NCBI RefSeq assembly: GCF_001722335.1
Contig: NZ_MIHA01000034.1
Location: 1 to 39,678, forward strand
From: Mycolicibacterium flavescens
Lineage (GTDB): Bacteria; Actinomycetota; Actinomycetes; Mycobacteriales; Mycobacteriaceae
Length of the DNA stretch: 39,678 bases
Direction: 5' to 3'
A program made the position numbers and the translations under genes. The notes below the pieces were generated by a model. The model had not been told where the DNA came from. It did not search any database and saw only the letters and a list, made by a program, of their open reading frames with translations. This document shows, one piece after another, positions 27,307 through 36,579 of this stretch. How positions within the stretch are numbered: the stretch's first letter is position 1; the number at the start of each line of letters is the position of its first letter.

Positions 27307-28038
27307 TCACCATCCGCGCCGCGGCGGATGGGTCGCCACCAGCTCCCGGCCGTTGCCAGCCTCCCGGCTGCGGTACACGATGTAGGGCCGGAACAGGTAG
27401 CCGATCGGCGCGCTGAACACGTGCACCAGCCGGGTGAACGGCCACAGGCAGAACAGCACCAGCGCGATCGTCACATGGATCTGGAACCACGCCGGCGCCT
27501 GCACCATCAGATCGCCGCGCGGCTGCAGAATCCAGATCGACCGGAACCACGGCGACACCGTCTGGCGGTAGTCGTGTTCGGCGCCGACCGGTGTGGCGCC
27601 GATCAGCGTGCAGGCCAGGCCGGCGACGATCGCCATCACCAGCACCAGGTACATGATCTTGTCGTTGACGGTGGTGGCCATGAACACCGGCCCGGTGGTG
27701 CGCCTGCGGTACACCAGCAGCGCGATCCCGCCCAGCGTGCTGACCCCCGCGATGCCGCCGAGTATCAAGGCCTGCACGTGGTAGGCGTGATCGCTCAGTC
27801 CGACCGCCTCGGTCCACGATTCGGGGATCACCAGGCCGATCACGTGGCCGACGATGACCACCAGGATGCCGAAGTGGAACATGGGGCTGCCGATCCGCAG
27901 CAGCCGCGACTCGTAGAGCTGCGACGAACGCGTCGTCCAGCCGAACTTGTCGTAGCGGTAGCGCCACCAGATGCCGACCGCCACCACCGCCAGCGTGACG
28001 TACGGGACGACGTCCCAGTAGATCTCCAGACCCGACAT
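27307..28038 (-). CDS. narI: Respiratory nitrate reductase gamma subunit (cytochrome b)
   Basis: 243 residues with five hydrophobic helices, starting YVTLAVVAVGIWWRYRYDKFGWTTRSSQ. Histidines in MFHFGILVVIVGHVIG and in FQIHVTIALVLF...LVHVF are placed as the axial ligands of the two b hemes. NarI takes electrons from menaquinol in the membrane and passes them to NarH. It is the last gene of narKGHJI and starts 13 nt after narJ. Confidence 0.93.
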   Translation of the reverse strand: MSGLEIYWDVVPYVTLAVVAVGIWWRYRYDKFGWTTRSSQLYESRLLRIGSPMFHFGILVVIVGHVIGLVIPESWTEAVGLSDHAYHVQALILGGIAGVSTLGGIALLVYRRRTTGPVFMATTVNDKIMYLVLVMAIVAGLACTLIGATPVGAEHDYRQTVSPWFRSIWILQPRGDLMVQAPAWFQIHVTIALVLFCLWPFTRLVHVFSAPIGYLFRPYIVYRSREAGNGRELVATHPPRRGW

Positions 28039-28051
28039 GTCAGCTGGCTCC

Positions 28052-28678
28052 TCAGCTCGTACGGCGCGGCGGCACGGTCAACGTGAACGGTTGCAGGCCC
28101 ACCGCTTCGGCCGGTGGTCCTTCGGCGGCCAGCCGCCGGGCCCGCTGCACCTCGGTGTCGGTGGCGGCGGGCAGCGTGCCCAGCACCGCCGCGACGGCGT
28201 GTACGTACGGGGAGCCCGCCTCGGTCAGCGCCCGGTGCAGCACCTCGATCGGCACGCGGTGCTCGGCGAGCAGGCGCCGACCCGCCGCCGGGTCGACGGT
28301 GGCGGCGAACTCCAACACGACCGGCAGGAAGTCGGGCGCCTCGTCGCCGGGCGGCGTCACGCCCGCCGCGCGGTACGCCTGGGCGAAGGCCAGCATCGCG
28401 TTGCCGCGGTTGCGGGTGTCGCCGGCGGTCCAGTACGTCAGGTACATGGTGCAGCGGCGCCGCAGATCGAAGGTGGCGACGTAATCTTGGGCGGCCCGCA
28501 TCGGGTCCCGGGCGCGCAGCGCCGCCGCAGTCTCCGAAAGGCCCTCGGCGGCAGCGTGTTCCAGCAGTTCGTCGGCCAGTGCCAGGCGCTCCGGGTCGGG
28601 GTAGTTCAGCAGCAGCGACGCGCACTGCCACACCAGCCGGTCCTCGAGTGTGGAGCGCGCCCGTTTGAGCAGCCTCAT
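28052..28678 (-). CDS. narJ: Nitrate reductase assembly chaperone NarJ (delta)
   Basis: 208 residues of the TorD/NarJ helical chaperone family, seen in WQCASLLLNYPDPE near the N-terminus and YVATFDLRRRCTMYLTYWTAGDTRNRG in the middle. NarJ holds apo-NarGH until molybdenum cofactor is inserted. Its ATG overlaps the narH stop (ATGA). The C-terminus (after about 185) is low-complexity. Confidence 0.92.
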   Translation of the reverse strand: MRLLKRARSTLEDRLVWQCASLLLNYPDPERLALADELLEHAAAEGLSETAAALRARDPMRAAQDYVATFDLRRRCTMYLTYWTAGDTRNRGNAMLAFAQAYRAAGVTPPGDEAPDFLPVVLEFAATVDPAAGRRLLAEHRVPIEVLHRALTEAGSPYVHAVAAVLGTLPAATDTEVQRARRLAAEGPPAEAVGLQPFTLTVPPRRTS

Positions 28679-30330
28679 CGGCCGTCCCCGTTCGGCGGGA
28701 AGATTCCGTGCGGGGTGCCGCGACCGTCCCAGTTGAGCAGGTTCACCCGCGACGGCCGGCTTTCGCTGGCGGCCATGCCGTCGGAGGTCTGCCGGTGTTG
28801 CAGCGCGTGGAAGGTCTCCACCGCCACCGGCACCGGGTCCCCGCTGGCCTCGCCGAACGGACCGGACTCGTACATGCCCGGCCCGCCCTCGAAGTCCAGC
28901 GAGCAGCCGGTCTCCTCCACTGAGCCGGGCACGGTCGCGGCGTACGCGGTGGGAATCACATAGCGCTCATCGTATTTCGCCAGGGCCAGCAGCCGGTACA
29001 TGTTGTAGACCTGCTCCTCGGTCATCCCGACGGCCTGCGGGATGTGCGGCTGTGTCTCGCGGCCGAGGTTGATGTCGCGCATGTAGGACCGCATCGCGGC
29101 CAGCCGCTGCAACACCTTTTCGACGACGGCGGTGTCCCCGGCGGTGAACAACCCGGCCAGGTATTCGATCGGGATGCGCAGTGACTGCAGCGCGCCGAAC
29201 AGGTTGCCGAGATCCTCGCCGTCGTGGCCGTCGCGGGCCACGGCGTCGACCACCGGCGACAGGGGCGGGATGTACCAGACCATCGGCATGGTGCGGTATT
29301 CCGGATGCAGCGGCAACGCCACCTGGTATTCGTGGATCAGCGCGTAGACCGGTGAGCGCTGCGCGGCGCCGATCCACTCGTCGGAGATGCCTTCTGCGCG
29401 CGCCCCGGCGATCACCCGCGGATCGTGGGGGTCGAGGATGATGCGTTTCTGCGCCTCGTAGAGCTCGGTGTCCTTCTCCACCGAGGCAGCCTCGGTCACC
29501 CCGTCGACGTCGTAGAGCACCAGCCCGATGTAGCGCAGCCGCCCCACGCAGGTCTCCGAACACACCGTCGGCAGCCCGACCTCCACGCGCGGGTAGCAGA
29601 ACGTGCACTTCTCGGCCTTGCCGGTCTTGTGATTGAAATACACCTTCTTGTAGGGGCATCCGGACACACACATCCGCCAGCCGCGGCAGCGGTCCTGATC
29701 GACGAGCACGATGCCGTCCTCGGCGCGCTTGTACAACGCCCCCGACGGGCACGACGCCACACACGACGGATTGATGCAGTGCTCACAGATCCGCGGCAGG
29801 TAGAACATGAACGTCTCTTCGAGTTCGAACTTCACCTGCTCGTTGATCTTCTTGAGCACCGGGTCGCCCGGCACGATCTCCGTCGACCCGCCGAGGTCGT
29901 CGTCCCAGTTCGCCGACCACTCGATGGTCATCGGCTCGCCGCTGATCAGGCTGCGCGGCGGCGCGGTCGGCATCTGGTCGCCCGCCGGGGCGGACAAAAG
30001 GTTGTCGTAGTCGTAGGTCCACGGTTCGTAGTAGTCGGCCATGCTGGGCATCTTCGGGTTGGCGAAGATCCGCGCCAGCTTGGAGAACCGGCCGCCGTCG
30101 CGCAGGCGCAGCCGGCCCTTGCGGTCGCGGATCCAGCCGCCGCGCCACCGTTCCTGGTCCTCGTAGGTGCGCGGATAGCCTTGTCCGGGACGGGTTTCGA
30201 CGTTGTTGAACCACACGTACTCGGTGCCAGGACGGTTGGTCCAGGCCTGTTTGCAGGTCACCGAGCAGGTGTGGCACCCGATGCACTTGTCGAGGTTCAT
30301 CACCATCGCCAACTGCGCCATGACTTTCAT
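28675..30330 (-). CDS. narH: Respiratory nitrate reductase beta subunit (iron-sulfur)
   Basis: 551 residues. Four cysteine groups are in order: CIGCHTCSVTCKQ near the N-terminus, CEHCINPSCVASCPSG, CRGWRMCVSGCPYKK (the tryptophan marks the [3Fe-4S] cluster) and CTFCYPR...CSETCVGR, giving one [3Fe-4S] and three [4Fe-4S] clusters. It relays electrons from NarI to NarG on the cytoplasmic face. ATG at 30330 lies 2 nt after the narG stop, with AGGAAGTGG at the end of narG as ribosome-binding site. Confidence 0.96.
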   Translation of the reverse strand: MKVMAQLAMVMNLDKCIGCHTCSVTCKQAWTNRPGTEYVWFNNVETRPGQGYPRTYEDQERWRGGWIRDRKGRLRLRDGGRFSKLARIFANPKMPSMADYYEPWTYDYDNLLSAPAGDQMPTAPPRSLISGEPMTIEWSANWDDDLGGSTEIVPGDPVLKKINEQVKFELEETFMFYLPRICEHCINPSCVASCPSGALYKRAEDGIVLVDQDRCRGWRMCVSGCPYKKVYFNHKTGKAEKCTFCYPRVEVGLPTVCSETCVGRLRYIGLVLYDVDGVTEAASVEKDTELYEAQKRIILDPHDPRVIAGARAEGISDEWIGAAQRSPVYALIHEYQVALPLHPEYRTMPMVWYIPPLSPVVDAVARDGHDGEDLGNLFGALQSLRIPIEYLAGLFTAGDTAVVEKVLQRLAAMRSYMRDINLGRETQPHIPQAVGMTEEQVYNMYRLLALAKYDERYVIPTAYAATVPGSVEETGCSLDFEGGPGMYESGPFGEASGDPVPVAVETFHALQHRQTSDGMAASESRPSRVNLLNWDGRGTPHGIFPPNGDGR

Positions 30331-30332
30331 AG

Positions 30333-33300
30333 TTAGAACACCACTTCCTGGCTGCGACGGCGCACCACCGTCACCTCGTCGCGCTGGTTGCCGGTGGGCC
30401 CCAGGTAGTTGAACGCGAACGCGTTCTGCGCGTACCCGCCGGCCATGTGCGTGGGCTTGATCAGCAGGCGGGTCAACGAGTTGTGGATGCCGCCGCGTTT
30501 ACCGGTGGTCTCCGACAGCGGCACGTCGATCGTGCGTTCCTGGACGTGATAGACGAACACCACCCCTTCGGGCATCCGGTGGCTGACGATCGCGCGGCAC
30601 ACCAGCACCCCGTTGGGGTTGACCGCCTCCACCCAATCGTTGTCGCGCACCTCGATTTTCGCCGCGTCAGCCGGGCTCATCCACATCGTCGGCCCGCCCC
30701 GCGACAGCGACAGCATCAACAGGTTGTCCTGATACTCGGAGTGGATCGACCACTTCGAGTGCGGGGTCAGGTAGCGCACCGTCAACCCGAGGCCGTCCTG
30801 GTGGCCGACCGCCTGCGCACCGAACAGCCGGGCCATGTCCAGTGGCGGGCGGTACACCGGCAGCTGCTCGCCGAGTTCCTCGAGCCAGTCGTGGTCCAGG
30901 TAGAAGTGCATCCGGCCGGTCAACGTGTGGAACGGCTTGAGGTGCTCGATGTTCACCGTGAACGGGGCGTACCGGCGGCCGCCGGTCTCGCTGCCGGACC
31001 ACTCCGGGCTGGTGATCACCGGCACCGGGCGGGCCTGGGTGTCGGCGAAGGTGATGCGGCGTTCCTCGCTGCCCTCGGCCAGGTGCACCAACGGCCGGCC
31101 GGTGCGTTTCTCCAGTTCGCGGAATCCCTCGACGGCCAGCCGGCCGTTGGAGGTGCCCGACAGCGCCAGGATCACCTCGGCCATCCGGGCGGCGGTGGTG
31201 ATCGCCGGCCGTCCCGCCGCCACCCCCTTGTTCATCACGCCGAACGTCTTGGCCAGTTCGGCGGTCTCCTGCACCGGCCAGGTGGTGATGCCCTTGGTGG
31301 TGACGCCGAGCTCCTCGACCAGCGGGCCCAGCGTGGCCCACTTGTCGGCGATCGCGGTGTAGTCGCGCTCGACGACCGTCAGCGGGCCCATGGTCTTACC
31401 GGGCACCGGGACCTCCCCGGTGACCCGCCAATCCCGCTCCACCCCACCGGGATAGGCCATCGCGCCGGGGGTGTCGTGCTGCAGCGCACCGAGCACGACG
31501 TCGGTGCGGGTGCCCAGGTGCTTTTTGGCCAGGGTGGCGAACGAGCGGACGATCGCGCCGAAAGCGTCGTAGTCCGACCGGGTTTCCCACGGCGGGTCGA
31601 TGGCCGGGGTGAACGCGTGCACGTACGGGTGCATGTCGGTGCTGTTGAGGTCGTGCTTCTCGTACCAGGTGGCGGCGGGCAGCACGACATCGGACAGCAG
31701 CGTGGTCGAGGTCATCCGGAAGTCGATCGACATCAGCAGGTCGAGCTTGCCTTCGGGGATCTCGTCCGGGTAGGTGATGTCGTTGGGCCGCAGGTCTTCC
31801 GGGGCGGGATCGGCGCCCAGGTTCGAGTCGGTGCCCAACAGGTGACGCAGGAAGTACTCGTTGCCCTTGCTCGACGAGCCCAGCAGGTTTGACCGCCACA
31901 CGCTGAGCACCCGCGGCCAGTTGCGCGGATTGTCCGGATCGGTGACCGCCAGTTTCAGTTCGCCCTTCGCCAATTGCTCGGCGACGTAGGCCGGTATCTC
32001 CTGGCCGGCGGCCTTGGCATCGTCGGCGACGTCGAGGCTGGACCGGTCGAACTGCGGGTAGAACGGGTTCCAGCCCATCGCCGTCGACGACGCCAGCACA
32101 TCCATCGTGTGTTTGTCGCGGAACCGGCCGCGGCCGAGCGGGCTGGCCAACGCGTCGGCGCGGTACCGGTCGTAGCTCCACTGGTTGGTGTGCACGTACC
32201 AGTAGGACGTTCCGGGCATCTGTCGCGGCGGGCGGGCCCAGTCGGTGCCCATCGCCATCGTCGCCCACCCGGTGACGGGCCGGCACTTCTCCTGGCCGAC
32301 GTAGTGCGCCCACCCGCCGCCGTTGCGGCCCATCGACCCGGTCAGCAGCAGCATCGCCAGCACCGCGCGGTAGGTGGCGTCGCCGTGGAACCACTGGCAG
32401 ATGCCGGCGCCCATGATGATCATCGACCGGCCGCCGGACTCCTGAGCGTTGCGGGCGAACTGGGTGGCGATCCGGATCGCCTGTGCCGCAGACACTCCGG
32501 TGATCTGCTCCTGCCACGCCGGGGTGTAGGGCCGGGTGGCGTCGTCGTAGCCGGTGGGCCAGTCCCCGGGCATCCCGGGCCGGGGGACCCCGTACTGCGC
32601 CAGCATCAGGTCGAACACCGTGCACACCCGGTGCTCGCCGACCTGACGCACCGGCACCCCGCGGGTCAGGGTCTGGCCGCGCCCGTCGATGCTGTCGAAA
32701 CAGGGCAGTTGGATCTCGACGGCTTCGCCGCCGTCGGTGCGCACCGTCAACGCCGGCACCACCGCCCCGAGGTCGAGGTTCCACTTGCCGACGCCGTCGT
32801 CGCCGTAGCGGAAGCCCAGCGAGCCGTGCGGCACCGTGACGGTGTCGGTGGCGCCGTCGAGCAGCGCGGGCTTGAACGGCGCGTTCGCCACGTCGTGGCC
32901 GAGATCGGCTGCGGTGAGCATCTTCCCGGGCACCAGCGCGCCGTTGCGCTCCTCGAGCTTCACCAGGAACGGTAGGTCGGTGTACTTCTGGACATAGTCG
33001 ACGAAGAACGGCACCCGTTGGCGGACAAAGAATTCGGACAGGATGACGTGGCCCATCGCCATCGCCAGCGCGCCGTCGGTGCCCGCCGCGCACGGCATCC
33101 ACTCGTCGGCGAACTTGGTGTTGTCGGTGTAGTCGGGGCTGACGGAGACCACCTTGGTGCCGCGGTAGCGGACCTCGGCCATCCAGTGGGCGTCGGGGGT
33201 GCGGGTGATCGGGACGTTGGAGCCCCACATCATCAGATACGCCGCGTCCCACCAGTCGCCGGACTCGGGCACGTCGGTCTGGTCACCGAACACCTGCGGC

Positions 33301-34013
33301 GAGGCCACCGGAAGGTCGGCGTACCAGTCGTAGAACGACGTCATCACCCCGCCGAGCAGTTCGATGAACCGCGACCCGGCCGCGAACGACACCATCGACA
33401 TGGCCGGGATCGGCGAGAACCCGGCCACCCGGTCGGGACCGTACTCCTTGATGGTGTGCACGTGGGCGGCCGCGATCATCTCGGTGGCCTCGGCCCAGTT
33501 GATCCGGACCAGCCCGCCCTGGCCGCGGGCCCGCTGGTAGCGGCGGCGGCGCTCGGGGTCGGCCTGAATGTCGGCCCACGCCAACACCGGATCGCCGAGC
33601 CGGGACTTCGCTTCCCGGTACATCTCGACGAGCACGCCGCGGGCGTACGGGTAGCGCACGCGGGTGGGGGAGTAGGTGTACCAGGAGAATGCCGCCCCGC
33701 GTGGACACCCGCGCGGTTCGTACTCGGGCCGGTCCGGTCCGACGGACGGGTAGTCGGTCTCCTGCGTCTCCCAGGTGATGATGCCGTCTTTGACGTAGAC
33801 CTTCCACGAGCACGACCCGGTGCAGTTGACGCCGTGCGTGGAGCGGACAACCTTGTCGTGGCTCCAACGGTCGCGGTAGAACACGTCGCCTTCGCGGCCG
33901 CCGCGGCGGGTGACGGTGCGCCCGTCGTCGGAGAACTCCCCGGGCGTGAAGAAGCGGCCGCTGCTCTTCAGCAACTCCTCGACGGGTCCGCCGGTCCTGG
34001 GTGTCGTGGTCAC
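30333..34013 (-). CDS. narG: Respiratory nitrate reductase alpha subunit (molybdopterin)
   Basis: 1226 residues, similar along its length to M. tuberculosis NarG (1232). The FS0 cluster ligands are H60, C64, C68 and C103 (STHGVNCTGSCSW and EPRGCPRG). The FYDWYADLP stretch (about 227-235) holds the aspartate that binds molybdenum, followed by GDQTDVPESGDWWDA. It reduces nitrate to nitrite with a bis-MGD cofactor, facing the cytoplasm. The GTG at 34013 is chosen from the family N-terminus (MTTTPRTGGPVEELL) and because it overlaps the narK stop as GTGA; the frame stays open further upstream but that is inside narK. Confidence 0.97.
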   Translation of the reverse strand: MTTTPRTGGPVEELLKSSGRFFTPGEFSDDGRTVTRRGGREGDVFYRDRWSHDKVVRSTHGVNCTGSCSWKVYVKDGIITWETQETDYPSVGPDRPEYEPRGCPRGAAFSWYTYSPTRVRYPYARGVLVEMYREAKSRLGDPVLAWADIQADPERRRRYQRARGQGGLVRINWAEATEMIAAAHVHTIKEYGPDRVAGFSPIPAMSMVSFAAGSRFIELLGGVMTSFYDWYADLPVASPQVFGDQTDVPESGDWWDAAYLMMWGSNVPITRTPDAHWMAEVRYRGTKVVSVSPDYTDNTKFADEWMPCAAGTDGALAMAMGHVILSEFFVRQRVPFFVDYVQKYTDLPFLVKLEERNGALVPGKMLTAADLGHDVANAPFKPALLDGATDTVTVPHGSLGFRYGDDGVGKWNLDLGAVVPALTVRTDGGEAVEIQLPCFDSIDGRGQTLTRGVPVRQVGEHRVCTVFDLMLAQYGVPRPGMPGDWPTGYDDATRPYTPAWQEQITGVSAAQAIRIATQFARNAQESGGRSMIIMGAGICQWFHGDATYRAVLAMLLLTGSMGRNGGGWAHYVGQEKCRPVTGWATMAMGTDWARPPRQMPGTSYWYVHTNQWSYDRYRADALASPLGRGRFRDKHTMDVLASSTAMGWNPFYPQFDRSSLDVADDAKAAGQEIPAYVAEQLAKGELKLAVTDPDNPRNWPRVLSVWRSNLLGSSSKGNEYFLRHLLGTDSNLGADPAPEDLRPNDITYPDEIPEGKLDLLMSIDFRMTSTTLLSDVVLPAATWYEKHDLNSTDMHPYVHAFTPAIDPPWETRSDYDAFGAIVRSFATLAKKHLGTRTDVVLGALQHDTPGAMAYPGGVERDWRVTGEVPVPGKTMGPLTVVERDYTAIADKWATLGPLVEELGVTTKGITTWPVQETAELAKTFGVMNKGVAAGRPAITTAARMAEVILALSGTSNGRLAVEGFRELEKRTGRPLVHLAEGSEERRITFADTQARPVPVITSPEWSGSETGGRRYAPFTVNIEHLKPFHTLTGRMHFYLDHDWLEELGEQLPVYRPPLDMARLFGAQAVGHQDGLGLTVRYLTPHSKWSIHSEYQDNLLMLSLSRGGPTMWMSPADAAKIEVRDNDWVEAVNPNGVLVCRAIVSHRMPEGVVFVYHVQERTIDVPLSETTGKRGGIHNSLTRLLIKPTHMAGGYAQNAFAFNYLGPTGNQRDEVTVVRRRSQEVVF

Positions 34014-35230
34014 GGCGGGGCCTCTTCCTGTTTCGGTTCGTGGGCGTGTAGCCGCAACGCGGTGTAGGCGAGCGCGATCAGCGCGGTCGCGACCAGCAGC
34101 AGCAGACCCACCGTGTAGTTGTTCTCCGCGGAGTTGTACGTGGCGCCCATCACCAGCGGTGGGAAGTAGCCGCCCAAACCGCCGGCGGCGGAGACGATTC
34201 CGGTGACCGAGCCGACCGATGCCACCGGTGCGCGTCGCGCCACCCAGGCGAACACCCCGCCGGTGCCGATCCCGAGGAACACTGCCAGCGTGATGAACGT
34301 CGCCGCCGACCAGACGTCGGGCGGTGGCTGGAACACCGCGATGAACGCCATCACCGCGGTGCCGGCGAACGAGGTCAGTACGACGTACTTCGGTGGTATC
34401 CGGTCCGAGAGCGCGCCGCCGACCGGCCGCGCCAGCACCGCCGCCAGCGCGAACCCCGCGGTGCGGGCACCGGCGTCGACCGCGGAGAAGTCGTAGATCA
34501 TCTTGATGTACGTGGGTAGGTAGTTGCTGAACGCCACGAAGCCGCCGAACACGATCGCGTACAGCAGCGACATCTCCCAGGTCACCCCGAGCTTGGCGGC
34601 GGCTTTGAGTTTGGGCAGCACCGGGTCGGTGTTCGGGGTGAAGGCCGGTGCGTTGCGCATGGCGACGACGCACAGCACCGCGGTCGCTGCGAGTGCGACC
34701 GCAACCAGCACGTGGGTGGTGAACAGGCCGAACGAGGCCACCAGGCGCGGCGTGAAGAACGCCGACAGCGCAGTGCCGACCATGCCCATCCCGAACACCC
34801 CGGTGGCGAACCCGCGGCGGGCCGGTTCGTACCAGTTGTTGGCGAACGGTATGCCGACGGCGAAGATCGTGCCGGCGATGCCGAGGAAGAACCCGAACGC
34901 GACGAGCAGCGGGTACGACCCCGCCGCCCCGGCCGCTCCGACCGCCAGCACCGGCACGATCGACGCCAGCGAGATCGCGATGAACATCACCCGGCCGCCG
35001 TACCGGTCGGTCAGCGCGCCGACCACCACGCGACCGACGGCGCCGACCAGAATCGGCGTGGCCACCAGGATCGACGCGTCGGTGCTGCTCAAGCGGAGAT
35101 CGGAAGCGTAGGTGGTCGACAGCGGGCCGATCATGTTCCAGGCCCAGAAGTTGATGGCAGAGACCCAGGTGGCCAGTGCCAGGTTGATTCCCCGTTTAGC
35201 GTCGGTGTCCGGCGCGGTCGCCGTGCTCAC
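34010..35230 (-). CDS. narK: Nitrate/nitrite transporter NarK (MFS)
   Basis: 406 residues, 12 hydrophobic segments. NarK/NNP motifs are present: FWAWNMIGPLSTTYA in helix 1, GALTDRYGGR after helix 2, the glycine-rich GVFGMGMVGTALSAFF and a second GIGTGGVFAWVARRAP. It imports nitrate and/or exports nitrite. It is the first gene of the narKGHJI operon and overlaps narG by four bases. The GTG start has only GGATGA upstream. No DosR box of the type found at the other operons is seen in the 87 nt before it, so its control may differ or come from further upstream. Confidence 0.93.
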   Translation of the reverse strand: MSTATAPDTDAKRGINLALATWVSAINFWAWNMIGPLSTTYASDLRLSSTDASILVATPILVGAVGRVVVGALTDRYGGRVMFIAISLASIVPVLAVGAAGAAGSYPLLVAFGFFLGIAGTIFAVGIPFANNWYEPARRGFATGVFGMGMVGTALSAFFTPRLVASFGLFTTHVLVAVALAATAVLCVVAMRNAPAFTPNTDPVLPKLKAAAKLGVTWEMSLLYAIVFGGFVAFSNYLPTYIKMIYDFSAVDAGARTAGFALAAVLARPVGGALSDRIPPKYVVLTSFAGTAVMAFIAVFQPPPDVWSAATFITLAVFLGIGTGGVFAWVARRAPVASVGSVTGIVSAAGGLGGYFPPLVMGATYNSAENNYTVGLLLLVATALIALAYTALRLHAHEPKQEEAPP

Positions 35231-35317
35231 TCATCCAGACAACCACGAGTCACCGGCAGATGTGCGAGTATTACGAAAAGCGTTGCACGGCAGGATTGAT
35301 CACCTACCCGACCCTGT

Positions 35318-36019
35318 TCAGCTGCTCAGCGACAGTCCAGCCGCGACTGCGAAGCCCAGTACCGCCGCCAGTCCTGCTTGGCGACCGGCCTTTTCGGTCG
35401 CTTCGGGAATCATCGACGTGACCAGCATGACAAGTAACGCGCCGGCAGCGAATCCATCGATCCCACCCCGAAGTTGGCTTCCTGCGACCTCTTGGAACTG
35501 GTAACCGGCAACGGTGGCGGCCACGCACAACACCGCAACTCCGGCCCAGCCGGCGATGATGTGGGTGCCCCGTCGGCCGTTGGCCTTGAGGTCGCTCGCC
35601 GACCCGACCGCTTCGGGCAGATTCGACACGAAAATCGCGACCAGCAGCGAGATGCTGACCACCCCACCGCCGGCGATGCCGATGCCGAGCACCGCCTGTT
35701 CCGGAATCCCGTCGAGCAGCGCACCCAGCGCCAGTGGCAACCCGGCCCGACCGTTTCGCCCGCCGACGCGGACGACACCGAAGTCGGCAAGGAAGAACGC
35801 CAGACCGCCGACCGCCAAACCGACCGCGACGGGAAGCGCGCCGCCGATCCGAAAGCCCTCCTCGGCCAATTCGAAAGAAATGCTGGCCACCAGCGCGCCG
35901 GCACCGAAACCCAGCACCCACCCGACGAACCGCGGTTTCCAGGGGCGGACGACACCCGCGATCGCACCTACGACCAGTGAACACGCCGCAACGGCTCCCC
36001 ACAGCAACGCGCTCAGCAC
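35318..36019 (-). CDS. ZIP-family-like metal transporter
   Basis: 233 residues, about seven to eight hydrophobic helices and few charged residues. The ZIP-type Pro-Glu motifs are present but lack the usual histidines: SFELAEEGF (48-56), LDGIPEQAVLG (102-112), VSNLPEAVGSAS (131-142) and MIPEATEK (203-210). In zinc transporters the corresponding motifs are HNxPEG and HExPE. It may carry another cation or be a divergent branch. It is 9 nt after the DUF4383 gene and 87 nt before narK on the same strand. Confidence 0.72.
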   Translation of the reverse strand: MLSALLWGAVAACSLVVGAIAGVVRPWKPRFVGWVLGFGAGALVASISFELAEEGFRIGGALPVAVGLAVGGLAFFLADFGVVRVGGRNGRAGLPLALGALLDGIPEQAVLGIGIAGGGVVSISLLVAIFVSNLPEAVGSASDLKANGRRGTHIIAGWAGVAVLCVAATVAGYQFQEVAGSQLRGGIDGFAAGALLVMLVTSMIPEATEKAGRQAGLAAVLGFAVAAGLSLSS

Positions 36020-36028
36020 GGCGCAAGC

Positions 36029-36448
36029 TTAGGCGCGAACCCTTCTGCGGCGCTTGGTCGGATCGTGCTGTCCGGCCAGCGTCAAACCCAGGATGATCAT
36101 GACGACACCCAGCGCGAACGTCAGCCACCCCCACGGTCGCGCGGTGGCCAGGCCGTAGATCCATACCGCGAGGTACAGAACACCGCTGCCGAGGAAGTAG
36201 GCGCGGGCCAACGCGTAGGTGCGCGCCATCACCAACCCCAGCGCGCCGATCACCAGGTTGACGATGTTGTGCGCGATCGACACCACGAACAGCCCGAACA
36301 GTCGAGCCTGGGACTGGTGGCTAAACCAACCCAGGTGGTCGAGGTCGGAGGTGACTCCGGGGATGAACCCGAGCACCCCGACGAGCAGCAGGACGGTGCC
36401 GACGATCAGCGCGGCGCCCTGCACCGCCATGTAGCGGGGCTTTGCCAT
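36029..36448 (-). CDS. DUF4383 four-helix membrane protein
   Basis: 139 residues with four hydrophobic segments and a basic C-terminus (KRRRRVRA). The segments LFGLFVVSIAHNIVNLVIGALG and LTFALGVVMIILGLTLAG, and the GWFSHQSQARLFGLF loop, fit the DUF4383 family, common in actinobacteria and of unknown role. Of two adjacent ATG codons, the second (36448) is chosen because GGAGGT is then 5 nt away rather than 2. It is 9 nt upstream of the ZIP-like gene and probably co-transcribed with it. Confidence 0.8.
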   Translation of the reverse strand: MAKPRYMAVQGAALIVGTVLLLVGVLGFIPGVTSDLDHLGWFSHQSQARLFGLFVVSIAHNIVNLVIGALGLVMARTYALARAYFLGSGVLYLAVWIYGLATARPWGWLTFALGVVMIILGLTLAGQHDPTKRRRRVRA

Positions 36449-36475
36449 CATCCACCTCCGTCGTTATTGACGGAT

Positions 36476-36505
36476 CGGTTACCCCGCGCGTCGGCGGGTT
36501 AACCG
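36476..36505. repeat. Inverted repeat upstream of the DUF4383 gene
   Basis: CGGTTACCCC pairs with GGGTTAACCG across a 10-nt loop (one mismatch). It lies 28 nt upstream of the chosen DUF4383 start and could be an operator or part of a terminator for the preceding small gene. Confidence 0.4.
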
Positions 36506-36527
36506 TGTGCGCGATCGGCACGCCGGA

Positions 36528-36565
36528 CTCCCTCGCAGGTGGGCGCGGTGCCACCCGCGAGGGAG
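36528..36565. terminator. Strong hairpin after the cysteine-rich gene
   Basis: CTCCCTCGC (36528-36536) pairs with GCGAGGGAG (36557-36565), and GGTGG pairs with CCACC inside it, with one A-C mismatch and an 8-nt loop: a 14-bp stem. It lies 14 nt past the stop of the small gene on the minus strand. No T-tract follows, as is common for mycobacterial terminators. Confidence 0.55.
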
Positions 36566-36579
36566 AGGAACAAACCCGG

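Noticed and set aside
30447..34067. Several long plus-strand frames opposite narG
   Set aside because: No recognisable domains, and narG is complete and full length on the other strand.
35237..35260. GTGACTCGTGGTTGT as a possible DosR box for narK
   Set aside because: Only 7 of 12 consensus positions match and it lies 8 nt from the start codon.
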